Below are positions 24,185 to 33,700 of a stretch of 34,493 nucleotides of DNA, piece after piece (the first letter of the stretch is position 1; each line of letters starts with the position of its first letter). The notes below the pieces were generated by a model that saw nothing but the letters and a program-made list of their open reading frames with translations, ran no database searches and had not been told where the DNA came from. Source of the stretch: CAJXZP01 sp964195485 (GTDB lineage: Bacteria; Bacteroidota; Bacteroidia; Flavobacteriales_G; Salibacteraceae); contig CAXMPG010000025.1 in the NCBI GenBank assembly GCA_964195485.1, positions 1 to 34,493 of the forward strand, read 5' to 3'. Both the position numbers and the translations under genes were made by a program.

Positions 24185-24694
24185 ATGGAACACAAAACCA
24201 ATAAAACCATTCAAATACTCACCGCTCATTTGGAGTTAATACCTCATCCAGAAGGTGGTTTTTATAAAGAAACCTACAGAAGTGAAGGTCAAGTCAAAGA
24301 CCCGTATCTGGGAGCAGAAACACGAAGTTTTTCTACCGCTATTTACTTTTTGTTAGTTTCAGGTAATTTTTCTGCATTTCATCGAATTCGTCAAGATGAG
24401 ATGTGGCATTTTTATGATGGAAAAGCCATTGACTTACATATAATTTCTCAACAAGGAGTTTACAGTTTAGTGAAAATTGGTAATGATTTCTCCTCTGGCG
24501 AAGTACCCCAATATGTAGTTAAAGCAGGCGATTGGTTTGCATCTGAAGTAAGTACGATTAATGCCTATTCATTAGCGGGGTGTACCGTTTCTCCAGGGTT
24601 TGATTTTGCTGATTTTGAGATGGCTAAAGCCGATGAGTTGACTCGTGAGTTCCCTCAATATGCCGAGATAATATCAAGGCTTACACGAAGCTAA
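24185..24694 (+). CDS. Cupin of the DUF985 (Cupin_5) family
   Basis: 169 residues from ATG; a TTG at 24170 overlapping the previous stop would add five residues. LIPHPEGGFYKETYRS and the barrel motifs AFHRIRQDEMWHFYDG and GDWFASEV identify the DUF985 RmlC-like cupin family, related to yeast YML079w. These are small cytosolic beta-barrel proteins whose ligand and enzymatic role are unresolved. It is probably translated with the upstream GlmS-like gene, whose stop is 12 bases before the ATG. It contains His and Glu in the usual cupin metal-site region, but I cannot assign a substrate. Confidence 0.85.
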   Translation: MEHKTNKTIQILTAHLELIPHPEGGFYKETYRSEGQVKDPYLGAETRSFSTAIYFLLVSGNFSAFHRIRQDEMWHFYDGKAIDLHIISQQGVYSLVKIGNDFSSGEVPQYVVKAGDWFASEVSTINAYSLAGCTVSPGFDFADFEMAKADELTREFPQYAEIISRLTRS

Positions 24695-24752
24695 ATCGTT
24701 TACTTAATGCAATACGAATGCGCTTATATTCGTTATGGTTGAAATTTATAAG

Positions 24753-24938
24753 ATGAAACTTGTTGTTGTATTAAGTGTAGGTCTATTGTTCTTGGGGAGT
24801 TGTAAAAAAGATGATACAAAAACGTGTATCGCACGCAGTGCAGATGGATCTGCGATGTATGAAGTTGTAGGGCAAGATGTGTGTGAGGGCCAAATAAATA
24901 CCGCTGATGGCGAGTATTGTGATTGTGATGAAGAGTAG
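24753..24938 (+). CDS. Small cysteine-rich lipoprotein, unknown function
   Basis: 61 residues. MKLVVVLSVGLLFLGSC is a lipoprotein signal with the lipobox LGSC, so the mature protein would be about 45 residues with an N-terminal acylated Cys17. The mature part is acidic and has five further cysteines (KTCIARS, DVCEGQ, EYCDCDEE region), suggesting disulfides or metal binding in the periplasm or at the surface. The ATG at 24753 is chosen because it begins the signal; the ATG at 24735 would add MVEIYK. Just upstream lies a 6-bp inverted repeat (24714-24719 / 24728-24733). Not recognised. Confidence 0.65.
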   Translation: MKLVVVLSVGLLFLGSCKKDDTKTCIARSADGSAMYEVVGQDVCEGQINTADGEYCDCDEE

Positions 24939-25128
24939 TTTTTTTAAATGAATCCTTAGCGATTTCTATTCACAAATAAACCGGCTAAAGTAACTTTGCA
25001 TTTTTTTTATTTCATGAAAAATATTAGCGGAAATAAAAGCAATTCCTAACGCATTATGCCAATCGTTTATGGGACCTTAAATATCTTGGGTTAATAGGTC
25101 TAGCCCAAAATTCTTTGTAAATTGCTGC

Positions 25129-25136
25129 CAAATTTG
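25129..25136 (+). promoter_or_regulatory. Possible -7 element before acs
   Basis: CAAATTTG differs from TAnnTTTG at one position and ends 8 bases before the acs ATG. If used, the mRNA would be nearly leaderless. No convincing -33 TTTG at the right spacing. Confidence 0.3.
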
Positions 25137-25144
25137 AAAGCCAA

Positions 25145-27052
25145 ATGAGCAATTATCACATAAAACACCTCGAAGAATATTATAAAGTTTATCGTAAATC
25201 GGTTCGTGAACCAGAAAATTTTTGGGGTGAAATTGCAGAAGAACATTTTGTTTGGCGTAAACCATGGGATAAAGTTTTAAGCTGGGATTTTAAGAAACCA
25301 GAAGTGAAGTGGTACGAAGGTGCTAAACTCAATATCACTGAAAACTGTATCGACCGTCATTTATTTACAAAAGGAGAGAAAACGGCTATTTTATTCGAGC
25401 CCAATAACCCGAACGACCCCGCAGAACATATTACCTATAATCAGTTACACAAGCGCGTAAATCAATTTGCTAATGTACTAAAAAACAATGGTGTTGGTAA
25501 AGGCGATAGAGTTTGCATTTACTTACCAATGATTCCAGAATTGGCTATTTCTTTATTGGCTTGTGCCCGAATTGGAGCCATTCATTCTGTGGTATTTGCA
25601 GGGTTTTCGGCAACTGCTTTATCTACCAGAATTAATGATAGCGATTGTAAAATGGTGATTACTTCTGATGGGTCATATCGTGGTGCAAAAACCATTGATT
25701 TAAAAGGAATTGTAGATGAAGCACTCGAAAGCACTCCTGGCGTAGAAAACGTTTTGGTGGCTAAACGAATAAATTCAAATATTCACATGAAAATGGGTCG
25801 CGACCAATGGTTACAACCCCTTTTAGATGGCGCTTCTGAAGAATGTGCTGCAGAAATAATGGATTCTGAAGACCCATTATTCATTTTGTATACTTCTGGG
25901 TCTACTGGCCAACCCAAAGGAATGGTGCATACTACAGGAGGTTATATGGTATATTCAGCGTATACTTTTAAGAACGTATTTAATTACCGTAACGATGATG
26001 TGTATTGGTGTACAGCTGATATTGGCTGGATTACCGGTCATAGCTACATCGTATACGGACCATTGGCTAATGGCGCAACTACATTAATGTTTGAAGGCGT
26101 ACCAAGTTACCCTGATTTTGGAAGATTTTGGGAAGTAGTTGAAAAGCATAAAGTGACTCAGTTTTATACTGCTCCAACCGCAATTCGCGCGTTAGCGAAA
26201 GAGAAATTAGATCATGTTAATCGTTACGATTTATCCTCTCTAAAGGTACTGGGAACCGTTGGTGAACCAATCAACGAAGAGGCTTGGCACTGGTATAATG
26301 ATAATGTAGGAAAGAAAAATTCACCCATTGTGGATACATGGTGGCAAACAGAAACGGGTGGAATAATGTTATCTCCAATTCCGTATGTAACCCCTACTAT
26401 ACCTACGTATGCCACTCTTCCCCTACCGGGTATACAACCTTGTTTAATGGATGAACATGGGAATGAGATTGACGGAAAACAAGTAGACGGAAGATTGTGT
26501 ATTAAGTATCCATGGCCATCAATGGCACGTACCATTTGGGGAAACCACCAACGCTATAAAGAGACTTATTTCTCCACTTATGAGAATATGTATTTCACCG
26601 GTGATGGCGCCTTACGCGATACTGTGGGATATTACCGAATTACAGGTCGTGTAGATGATGTAATTATTGTTTCCGGACACAATCTAGGTACCGCACCAAT
26701 TGAAGATGCAATCAACGAACATCCAGCGGTAGCTGAATCTGCTATTGTAGGTTTCCCTCATGATGTAAAAGGAAATGCATTGTACGGATACATTACCTTG
26801 AAAGAAATAGGTGAAGGTCGCGACCATGACAACCTTAGAAAAGAGATTAATCAAATTATCACAGAGCATATTGGACCTATTGCAAAACTAGATAAAATGC
26901 AATTTACCAATGGCTTACCTAAAACACGTTCCGGTAAAATTATGCGTAGAATTCTACGTAAAATAGCCTGTAACGAAACCGATAATTTAGGGGATACCTC
27001 AACACTATTAAACCCTGAAGTAGTTCAAGAAATTATGGATAATGTGAAATAA
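25145..27052 (+). CDS. acs: Acetyl-CoA synthetase
   Basis: 635 residues, full length for Acs. N-terminal ACAS_N region (HLEEYYKVYRKSV...FWGEIA), AMP-binding core with the phosphate loop YTSGSTGQPKGMVHT, the WWQTETGG adenylate motif, and the C-terminal domain with the catalytic Lys598 in TRSGKIMRR. This lysine is the one controlled by acetylation in other bacteria. The enzyme activates acetate to acetyl-CoA through acetyl-AMP in the cytosol. It stands alone, followed by two extragenic palindromes. Confidence 0.97.
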   Translation: MSNYHIKHLEEYYKVYRKSVREPENFWGEIAEEHFVWRKPWDKVLSWDFKKPEVKWYEGAKLNITENCIDRHLFTKGEKTAILFEPNNPNDPAEHITYNQLHKRVNQFANVLKNNGVGKGDRVCIYLPMIPELAISLLACARIGAIHSVVFAGFSATALSTRINDSDCKMVITSDGSYRGAKTIDLKGIVDEALESTPGVENVLVAKRINSNIHMKMGRDQWLQPLLDGASEECAAEIMDSEDPLFILYTSGSTGQPKGMVHTTGGYMVYSAYTFKNVFNYRNDDVYWCTADIGWITGHSYIVYGPLANGATTLMFEGVPSYPDFGRFWEVVEKHKVTQFYTAPTAIRALAKEKLDHVNRYDLSSLKVLGTVGEPINEEAWHWYNDNVGKKNSPIVDTWWQTETGGIMLSPIPYVTPTIPTYATLPLPGIQPCLMDEHGNEIDGKQVDGRLCIKYPWPSMARTIWGNHQRYKETYFSTYENMYFTGDGALRDTVGYYRITGRVDDVIIVSGHNLGTAPIEDAINEHPAVAESAIVGFPHDVKGNALYGYITLKEIGEGRDHDNLRKEINQIITEHIGPIAKLDKMQFTNGLPKTRSGKIMRRILRKIACNETDNLGDTSTLLNPEVVQEIMDNVK

Positions 27053-27060
27053 ATTAATTT

Positions 27061-27093
27061 ACTCACGGGGTGACTCCAAGTCACCCCGTGAGT
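27061..27093. repeat. Extragenic palindrome, type A copy 1
   Basis: A perfect inverted repeat with 15-bp arms (ACTCACGGGGTGACT, loop CCA), starting 8 bases after the acs stop. It could also end the acs transcript, but the T-run after it is weak (TTAAAAT). Type A shares the GGTGACT-xxx-AGTCACC core with the copy at 30516-30536. Confidence 0.8.
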
Positions 27094-27104
27094 TTAAAAT
27101 ATCA

Positions 27105-27137
27105 AGTGATACGATGACTTCGAGTAATCGTATCATT
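27105..27137. repeat. Extragenic palindrome, type B copy 1
   Basis: Arms AGTGATACGATGACT and AGTAATCGTATCATT pair except at two positions (one would be G-U), loop TCG. It lies 11 bases after the type A copy and just after the stop of the Cro/C1-type gene on the minus strand. The left arm is identical to that of the perfect copy at 30645-30679. Confidence 0.75.
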
Positions 27138-27143
27138 AAAGTG

Positions 27144-27347
27144 TTAATCCAAATACTCCAAAATATCACCAGGTTGACAATCCAAAGCCTTGCAAATAGC
27201 CGCTAAAGTTGAAAACCGAATTGCCTTACCCTTACTCTGTTTGAGAATAGAAATATTTACCACTGAAATGCCAATAATCTCTGAAAGTTCCTTGGCTTTC
27301 ATTTTTCGTTTGGCTAACATTACGTCTAGATTTACGATTATTTTCAT
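27144..27347 (-). CDS. Small Cro/C1-type (YozG-like) transcription regulator
   Basis: 67 residues, essentially one XRE helix-turn-helix: MLAKRKMKAKELSEIIGIS, then VNISILKQSKGKAIRFSTLA and ALDCQPGDILEYLD. This is the short YozG-like subfamily, often encoded next to a small membrane protein (commonly DUF2975), as here. It is a likely DNA-binding regulator of its own operon. Three bases separate it from the upstream membrane-protein gene, so the two are co-transcribed. Confidence 0.9.
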   Translation of the reverse strand: MKIIVNLDVMLAKRKMKAKELSEIIGISVVNISILKQSKGKAIRFSTLAAICKALDCQPGDILEYLD

Positions 27348-27350
27348 TTT

Positions 27351-27860
27351 CTAAATGGTTAAGGATTCCTCAAAATTGAATAAAAGACTAGAATAGTTTT
27401 TCTCATTCGCGCCCCATGAAAAAATACCCATAACGGTTGTAGAAGTAAAGTTCATTTGAATTACACTGTCTTTCTCCGTAAAATCAATGTAAATATTCTC
27501 TCCCCAGGATTTCCATGAAATTCCTTTCGTAGCAAGAATCTGAAGGTTCTGCTCACTTTCAAAAACGACTTTTAAGCCTTGGTTCCTTAGTACCTCAAGC
27601 ATTTTTTGAAACATCAACTCTTTGGGTAATTCACTTGAAACAACAGAATTGTATTTTGAAGTTAGCACATTGAATTTTGATGTGAAATACGGTTTTAAAC
27701 TATAGCTTTTACGAGCCAAGAAGTTAAATACAAAAATACCCACCATAATTATGACGAATACATAAAATGATGGCTCATCCGAGTCAAATTGGATGATGGT
27801 TAACAAGTATCCCACCCCTAAAAAAAAGGCAACCGCAATAATAAAATCTCTTGTTTTCAT
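27351..27860 (-). CDS. Hypothetical two-helix membrane protein paired with the small regulator
   Basis: 169 residues. Two N-terminal membrane helices at about 7-25 and 31-49, then a soluble domain of about 115 residues ending WGANEKNYSSLLFNFEESLT. The soluble part has alternating hydrophobic strands (KVVFESEQNLQILATKGISW, NIYIDFTEKDSVIQMNFTST) and may be a small alpha/beta domain. I do not recognise the family; it is not an evident DUF2975. It could be the target or sensor of the adjoining XRE protein. Confidence 0.7.
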   Translation of the reverse strand: MKTRDFIIAVAFFLGVGYLLTIIQFDSDEPSFYVFVIIMVGIFVFNFLARKSYSLKPYFTSKFNVLTSKYNSVVSSELPKELMFQKMLEVLRNQGLKVVFESEQNLQILATKGISWKSWGENIYIDFTEKDSVIQMNFTSTTVMGIFSWGANEKNYSSLLFNFEESLTI

Positions 27861-28130
27861 AGTTTAAATTTATTATTACAATAATAGATTAAATTATTGT
27901 TTATCGTTAATAAATTAACTAAAAACATTTACTATTTGCATTTACAACAGTAGACTTAGCAGATATTCACATCTCATGACTTTGATTATGCGTAGCGAAA
28001 AACGCCCCTTTTGAAATGCTCCAATAAAAGTTAACCCTCGAAGTGACTTGCTTTAGAGGAGAGTATAAAATCACATAAGCAGAGACTAAAAATCTTATTC
28101 AGCTATAATATTTTTATCTACCTTCAACTC
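27861..28130. other. Divergent intergenic region
   Basis: This region separates the membrane-protein/XRE pair (minus) from the TonB receptor (plus). It is AT-rich near the minus-strand start. I see no reading frame, RNA gene or riboswitch-like fold. The TonB promoter lies at its right end. Confidence 0.45.
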
Positions 28131-28161
28131 TTTGTTAGACTAATCTAAATAATGATATTTG
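28131..28161 (+). promoter_or_regulatory. Promoter of the TonB-dependent receptor
   Basis: TTTG at 28131-28134 and GATATTTG at 28154-28161 (one mismatch to TAnnTTTG) are 19 bases apart, close to the Bacteroidota spacing. The start codon follows 19 bases later. A small palindrome TCTAAA-AA-TTTAGA ends right at the ATG. Confidence 0.55.
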
Positions 28162-28180
28162 CACCATCTAAAAATTTAGA

Positions 28181-30499
28181 ATGCAATTATTAAAATTGGT
28201 TATATTAATAACCGTTACTTTCTGTTTTTCGCTAATTAGTCAAGCACAAACTGGCGAGGTTTCAGGCCTGGTTACCGCCAATGATAAAGCGTTAGAATTT
28301 ATCACCGTTCAAATTTCTGGGACTTCCTTAGGAGAAATTACCAATAGTACTGGGTCTTTTTTGATAAAAGACATTCCTTACGGAAACTACAAATTAACGG
28401 CCTCTGCAATGGGCTACGAATCCATTACTAAACCATTTGTTTTAGATGCACAAAACCTTAAATCAACTATTAATTTTGATTTGAAAGAGTCACAAATCAT
28501 GCTCGACAAGTTTGTGGTTACCGGCACTAAAACCTTTAAGCGTCAAACTGAATCGGCCGTTATTGTGAATATAATTGACAGTAAAACTTTAGAAAACGTG
28601 CAAGCCTGTAATCTTTCAGAAGGATTAAAGTTTCAGCCCGGACTTCGAGTAGAAACAGATTGTCAAACGTGTAATTACACCCAATTAAGAATGAATGGGC
28701 TAGCCGGTGGTTATTCTCAAATTCTAATCAATGGCCGACCTATTTTTAGTCCGCTAACAGGGTTGTATGGGTTAGAGCAAATTCCAGCAAATATGATTGA
28801 GCGCATTGAAGTGGTTCGTGGTGGAGGTTCCGCCTTATATGGTTCAAGCGCCATTGGGGGAACCGTAAATGTGATTACCAAAATCCCTACCGAAAGCAAT
28901 TTTGATATCGGCTTCACCCATCAAAATATTAATGGAGGAGCCCAAGACAATATTTTTAGTGGAAACGGAACCATTTTGAATCCTAAAAAAAATGCAGGAG
29001 CTACATTTTTCATTAACAACAGATCACGAGAATATTATGATCACAATGGTGACAACTATTCTGAATTACCTGAGTTGAAAAATAATTCGTTTGGAACCAA
29101 TATGTTTTTTCAACCCACCAAAAACCAAAAAATAGAGGTGAGCTTGAGTAATTTAACGGAGTACCGATATGGTGGTGAAATGGTTGACAAACCTGCTTAC
29201 TTAACGCAACAATCAGAAGAAAGAACCCATAGAGTATGGATTGGAAGTCTAGATTATCAGTTAAATTTCAATAATGATAGTACCTCATTTATTGCCTACG
29301 CAGCTGGTCAAAGCACTACGCGAGATCATTACACGGGTATCATACCTGATGATAGTGCTGGTTACCAAAACCATTTAGAAAACCCGCCATACGGATATTC
29401 TGACAACACCACTTGGCAAGGCGGAATACAAGTAAATCATAAAATTAAGAGCTTTACGGGTCTTTCAAATGTATTAACTTTTGGAGGAGAGTTTGTAAGC
29501 GATGACGTGGTAGACAAAATTGAATCGTATAATTATTTAATTGATCAGCAAACCGAAAATTTGGGCGTGTTTTTCCAAAGTGATTGGGAATTAACGCCCT
29601 CAATGAATTTACTTACTGGAGCCCGTGCAGATAAGCACAACTTGGTGGATCACATCATTGTAAGTCCACGTGTATCATTATTATACAAGTTGAAAACAGC
29701 CACCCAATTTAGATTAACTTGGGGCTCGGGTTTTAGAGCACCTCAAGCTTTCGATACCGATTTACACATCGCCTTTGCCGGAGGAGGAGTCTCAAGAGTA
29801 AGTTTAGCCTCAGATCTAAAAGAGGAGCGTTCTCAAAGTGTGAGTGCTTCCATAAATTACGATTTATCCAAATCAAAATATGTAGTAGGATTTACCTTCG
29901 AAGGGTTTTATACTTACTTAAAAGATGCCTTTTTCTTACAACCTTTAGGTACCGATGAATTTGGTCAACGCTTCGAAAAACAGAATGGTGATGGGGCAAC
30001 AGTTCAAGGCGTTACAATAGAGTTAAGAGGAAATTACAACCGTAAATTACAGTTAGAAACAGGACTAACCTTGCAAGAAAGCCTTTTTGATAATGCGGTA
30101 GAATACGCTGTTAATTTACCTGCACGAAAAGATTTTTTGAGGACTCCAAATGTGTATGGGTATGGAACATTATCCTTTACACCCAATGAGAAATTCAACG
30201 CATCCGTTAATTTGGTTTATACGGGCACCATGAATTTGGTTCATTTTGCGGGAGCTCCTGAAATCACAGAAACGACCTATACCACCACCAGTTCATTTAC
30301 AGAGCTTGGGTGTAAAGTAGGTTACACATTTGGCTTAAAGAGTGTAGACTCCGGGTTAGAGGTTTTTACTGGAGCGAAAAATTTGTTTAATGCCTATCAA
30401 AACGATTTCGATACTGGAAAAAATAGAGATAGTAATTACATCTATGGTCCTGGAATGCCTAGAACATTTTTTGTAGGGATTAGGTTAAGGTCATTGTAA
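28181..30499 (+). CDS. TonB-dependent outer-membrane receptor
   Basis: 772 residues. Signal peptide (to about AQA, residue 23), a carboxypeptidase-D regulatory-like beta domain (about 26-106), a plug domain (about 115-235) and a beta barrel ending FFVGIRLRSL. The plug segment has a CxxC pair (DCQTCNYTQLRMNGL) and ILINGRPIF followed by the plug-end motif ERIEVVRGGGSALYGSSAIG. This plug type is common in Bacteroidota receptors for iron complexes, haem or cobalamin; the substrate cannot be decided here and there is no SusD or HmuY neighbour. It imports a ligand across the outer membrane using TonB. It is followed by a strong bidirectional terminator. Confidence 0.92.
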   Translation: MQLLKLVILITVTFCFSLISQAQTGEVSGLVTANDKALEFITVQISGTSLGEITNSTGSFLIKDIPYGNYKLTASAMGYESITKPFVLDAQNLKSTINFDLKESQIMLDKFVVTGTKTFKRQTESAVIVNIIDSKTLENVQACNLSEGLKFQPGLRVETDCQTCNYTQLRMNGLAGGYSQILINGRPIFSPLTGLYGLEQIPANMIERIEVVRGGGSALYGSSAIGGTVNVITKIPTESNFDIGFTHQNINGGAQDNIFSGNGTILNPKKNAGATFFINNRSREYYDHNGDNYSELPELKNNSFGTNMFFQPTKNQKIEVSLSNLTEYRYGGEMVDKPAYLTQQSEERTHRVWIGSLDYQLNFNNDSTSFIAYAAGQSTTRDHYTGIIPDDSAGYQNHLENPPYGYSDNTTWQGGIQVNHKIKSFTGLSNVLTFGGEFVSDDVVDKIESYNYLIDQQTENLGVFFQSDWELTPSMNLLTGARADKHNLVDHIIVSPRVSLLYKLKTATQFRLTWGSGFRAPQAFDTDLHIAFAGGGVSRVSLASDLKEERSQSVSASINYDLSKSKYVVGFTFEGFYTYLKDAFFLQPLGTDEFGQRFEKQNGDGATVQGVTIELRGNYNRKLQLETGLTLQESLFDNAVEYAVNLPARKDFLRTPNVYGYGTLSFTPNEKFNASVNLVYTGTMNLVHFAGAPEITETTYTTTSSFTELGCKVGYTFGLKSVDSGLEVFTGAKNLFNAYQNDFDTGKNRDSNYIYGPGMPRTFFVGIRLRSL

Positions 30500-30515
30500 A
30501 TATTAAAAAATTAAA

Positions 30516-30536
30516 CGGGTGACTTGAAGTCACCCG
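30516..30536. repeat. Extragenic palindrome, type A copy 2
   Basis: Perfect 9-bp arms CGGGTGACT / AGTCACCCG with loop TGA, 17 bases after the TonB receptor stop. It shares GGTGACT/AGTCACC with the copy downstream of acs. Confidence 0.75.
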
Positions 30537-30555
30537 ATGAATAAACCTTTCTTTT

Positions 30556-30570
30556 AGTGATACGATGGCT
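30556..30570. repeat. Left half of a type B palindrome (degraded copy)
   Basis: AGTGATACGATGGCT matches the type B left arm with one change; the right half is lost, leaving only an AGTC remnant further on. Confidence 0.55.
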
Positions 30571-30597
30571 TAAAAAATAGTCGGGTTTAGTATTTAT

Positions 30598-30639
30598 AAA
30601 AAAAGACCTCCTAGATTTAAAAATCTAGGAGGTCTTTTT
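30598..30639. terminator. Bidirectional rho-independent terminator between the TonB receptor and purL
   Basis: A perfect 19-bp stem (AAAAAGACCTCCTAGATTT and its complement) with a 2-base loop has T5 on the plus strand and T7 on the minus strand. It can end both convergent transcripts. Confidence 0.92.
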
Positions 30640-30644
30640 GTGTC

Positions 30645-30679
30645 TAGTGATACGATGACTCCAAGTCATCGTATCACTA
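30645..30679. repeat. Extragenic palindrome, type B copy (perfect)
   Basis: Perfect 16-bp arms TAGTGATACGATGACT / AGTCATCGTATCACTA with loop CCA, located 47 bases after the purL stop on the minus strand. Confidence 0.8.
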
Positions 30680-30696
30680 TTTTATATCTTTTGAAA

Positions 30697-30711
30697 ATTC
30701 ACCCGGTGAAT
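30697..30711. repeat. Type A remnant
   Basis: ATTCACC-C-GGTGAAT is a short palindrome. TCACCCGGTGAATAAA here repeats TCACCCGATGAATAAA at 30530 with one change, so it is probably the right end of a truncated type A copy. Confidence 0.5.
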
Positions 30712-30725
30712 AAATTTTTAAATAT

Positions 30726-33700
30726 CTAACTGTTTTCTTCCACCCATTTACGTGCATTCATAAATGCATGAATCCAAGGAGAAACAACATCATTTTTGTT
30801 TTCATCTGGATAATAACCCCAGTTCCAAGGGAACACGGAACGCTCAAAGTGAGGCATCATGGCTAAATGGCGACCATCAGCACTAGCAATACCAGCAGCG
30901 TTATAATCTGAACCATTTGGATTTCCTGGATATTCAGCATTGCTGTATTTTCCAATAATATTGTATTCGCTTTCTGCTTCTGGAAGGTTGAATTTTCCTT
31001 CTCCGTGTGCCACCCAAATTCCTAGTTTAGTTCCAGCTAAAGAGCCTAACATTACCGAGTTATTTTCAGGTATAGAAACATTCACAAACCCAGATTCAAA
31101 TTTACCTGAATCGTTATGTTCTAATTTTGGATGTTGTTGGTGTTCTGGATATAATAACCCTAGCTCGCCCATTAACTGACATCCATTACAGATACCTAAA
31201 CTCATGGTGTTTTCTCGTGCATAGAAGCCATCTAAAGCCGCTTTTGCTTTCTCATTGTACAAGAATGCGCCCGCCCAACCTTTAGCAGAACCTAGCACAT
31301 CTGAATTAGAGAATCCGCCTACATAGGCGATGAAGTTAACATCACTTAAATCTTCCGCTCCTGAGATTAAATCGGTCATGTGAACGTCTTTCACATCAAA
31401 ACCGGCTAAGTACATGGCGTACGCCATTTCACGGTCGCCATTCACGCCTTTTTCACGAATAATGGCTGCTTTGATACCCGATTTTTCTTTACGATCAGGA
31501 TTTAATCCTAACGTTGCGAAATCCCCTTTAAATCCTTCTGGGAATTTGTAAGAGATTGCTTGTTTCTTGTAATTATCAAAACGTTTGGTAGCTAATACTT
31601 TACCCGATTGTTTTTGATCTAATAAGTAAGACGTTTTATACCAGGTATCGCGTAAGCTATCAATGTCAAACATATACGATTTAGAAGTCGTTTTAACCGA
31701 CATCATTCTATCGCCAATTACGGTTCCAATCACATGGTTTACTGCGTTAACAGCTTTTAAAGCATCGGTAACATCCGCTAAATCAGCATCGGCTACTTGT
31801 AGCAAAATACCCGCTTTTTCAGAGAAGAATAATTGTACATCATCCGCACCAGCGATACCGGAAAGGTCAATGTTTAATCCTAAATCGGTTTCAGCAAAAG
31901 CCATTTCTAACATTGCGGTAAGCATACCACCTGCAGAAATATCGTGACCGGCTAATATTTTTTCATCGGTAATTAAGTTCTGTACGGCATCAAACGTAGC
32001 TGCAAATTTTGTAGCCGATTTAATGTGTGGGGCAGAGTTGCCGACTTTATTCAAAGTTTGCGCGAAACTACTTCCACCCAATTTGAAATCATCTTCAGAA
32101 AAATCAACGTAAACTAACGAAGATTCAAAGTTCGGTTTCAATACCGGCTCCACGACTTTACGTAAATCGATTACTTCGCCTACGGCAGAAATAATCACCG
32201 TTCCAGGAGCGTAAACCACATCGTTTTTATATTTCTGAGTCATAGAAAGAGAATCCTTTCCAGTGGGAATATTCAATCCTAACTCACAGGCAAAATCACT
32301 AATACCTTGAACCGCCTCATACATACGAGAATTTTCACCCTCTTGTTTTGCAGGCCACATCCAGTTAGCACTTAACGAAAGACCTTTAATTCCGTCATCA
32401 ATTGGTGCCCAAATAATATTGGTCAATGCCTCGGCAATACTTGCTTGAGAACCCGCGGTTGGGTCAATCAATGCAGAAACCGGTGCATGCCCTAAAGCAG
32501 TCGCAATTCCTTTTTCGCCACGGTAATCCATAGCCATCACACCCACGTTATTTAACGGAAGTTGAAGTGGCCCAGCCGTTGGTTGTTTAGCCACACGCCC
32601 AGTAACACAGCGGTCAACCTTATTGGTTAACCAATCTTTACACGCCACAGCTTCAAGCTGTAAAACGTTATTCAAATACTCTTGAATATTAGCGGCATCA
32701 TACGTTACACCTTCAAAATTTGAAGTCGCTGCTTTATCCGTTAATACTGTTTTAGGCGAAGAACCAAACATGTGAAGTAAATCCCAATCCATTGGGTTTA
32801 CACCCGTTTTTTTGTTTTCAAATACAAAGCGATGGTCGCCTGTAGTTTCACCTACCACATTAATTGGAGCACGTTCACGTTCTGCAATTTTAGTAAGGTG
32901 CTCAATATGTTTTTCATCAATAACCAATCCCATACGTTCTTGAGATTCGTTACCAATAATTTCTTTATCAGATAATGTTGGGTCGCCAACAGGCAATTTA
33001 TTTACATCAATTACACCACCGGTTTCTTCCACTAATTCAGAAAGACAGTTTAAGTGTCCACCTGCACCGTGATCGTGAATTGAAACAATAGGGTTTATGT
33101 CTTGTTCGCTTAATGCACGAACAACATTATATGCTCTTTTTTGCATTTCAGGATTTGACCGCTGAATAGCATTTAGTTCAATACCGCTAGAAAACTCCCC
33201 TGTAGCTACAGATGAAACAGCGCCACCGCCCATTCCAATTCGGTAATTATCACCACCCATTACCACGATTTTGTCGCCAACTTTAGGAGTGTCTTTTAAT
33301 GCGTCTTCTAGTTTTCCGTATCCAATACCACCGGCTTGCATAATCACTTTATCGAAACCGTATTTTTTACCACCTTCTTCGTGCTCAAAGGTTAATACAG
33401 AACCGTTAATTAATGGTTGTCCAAATTTATTTCCGAAATCAGAAGCTCCGTTAGAAGCCTTGATTAAAATATCCATCGGTGTTTGGTACAACCAATCACG
33501 CGCAGCCATTTTTTCTTCCCATTCACGATTTCCATCATCCTCTAAACGAGAATATGCCGTCATATAAACCGCAGTTCCGGCTAAAGGCATAGAACCTTTA
33601 CCACCCGCCATACGGTCGCGAATCTCACCACCACTTCCAGTAGCAGCTCCGTTAAAAGGCTCAACTGTAGTCGGGAAATTATGTGTTTCAGCTTTTAATG

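Noticed and set aside
27061..27137. Ordinary terminators of acs and the XRE gene
   Set aside because: Stems are strong but the T-tracts are poor, and the same sequences recur at another locus beside a true terminator, so repeat elements explain them better, although they may also stop transcription.
30500..30725. CRISPR array suggested by several repeats
   Set aside because: Repeats are palindromic, of two types and irregularly spaced, with no uniform spacers and no cas genes.
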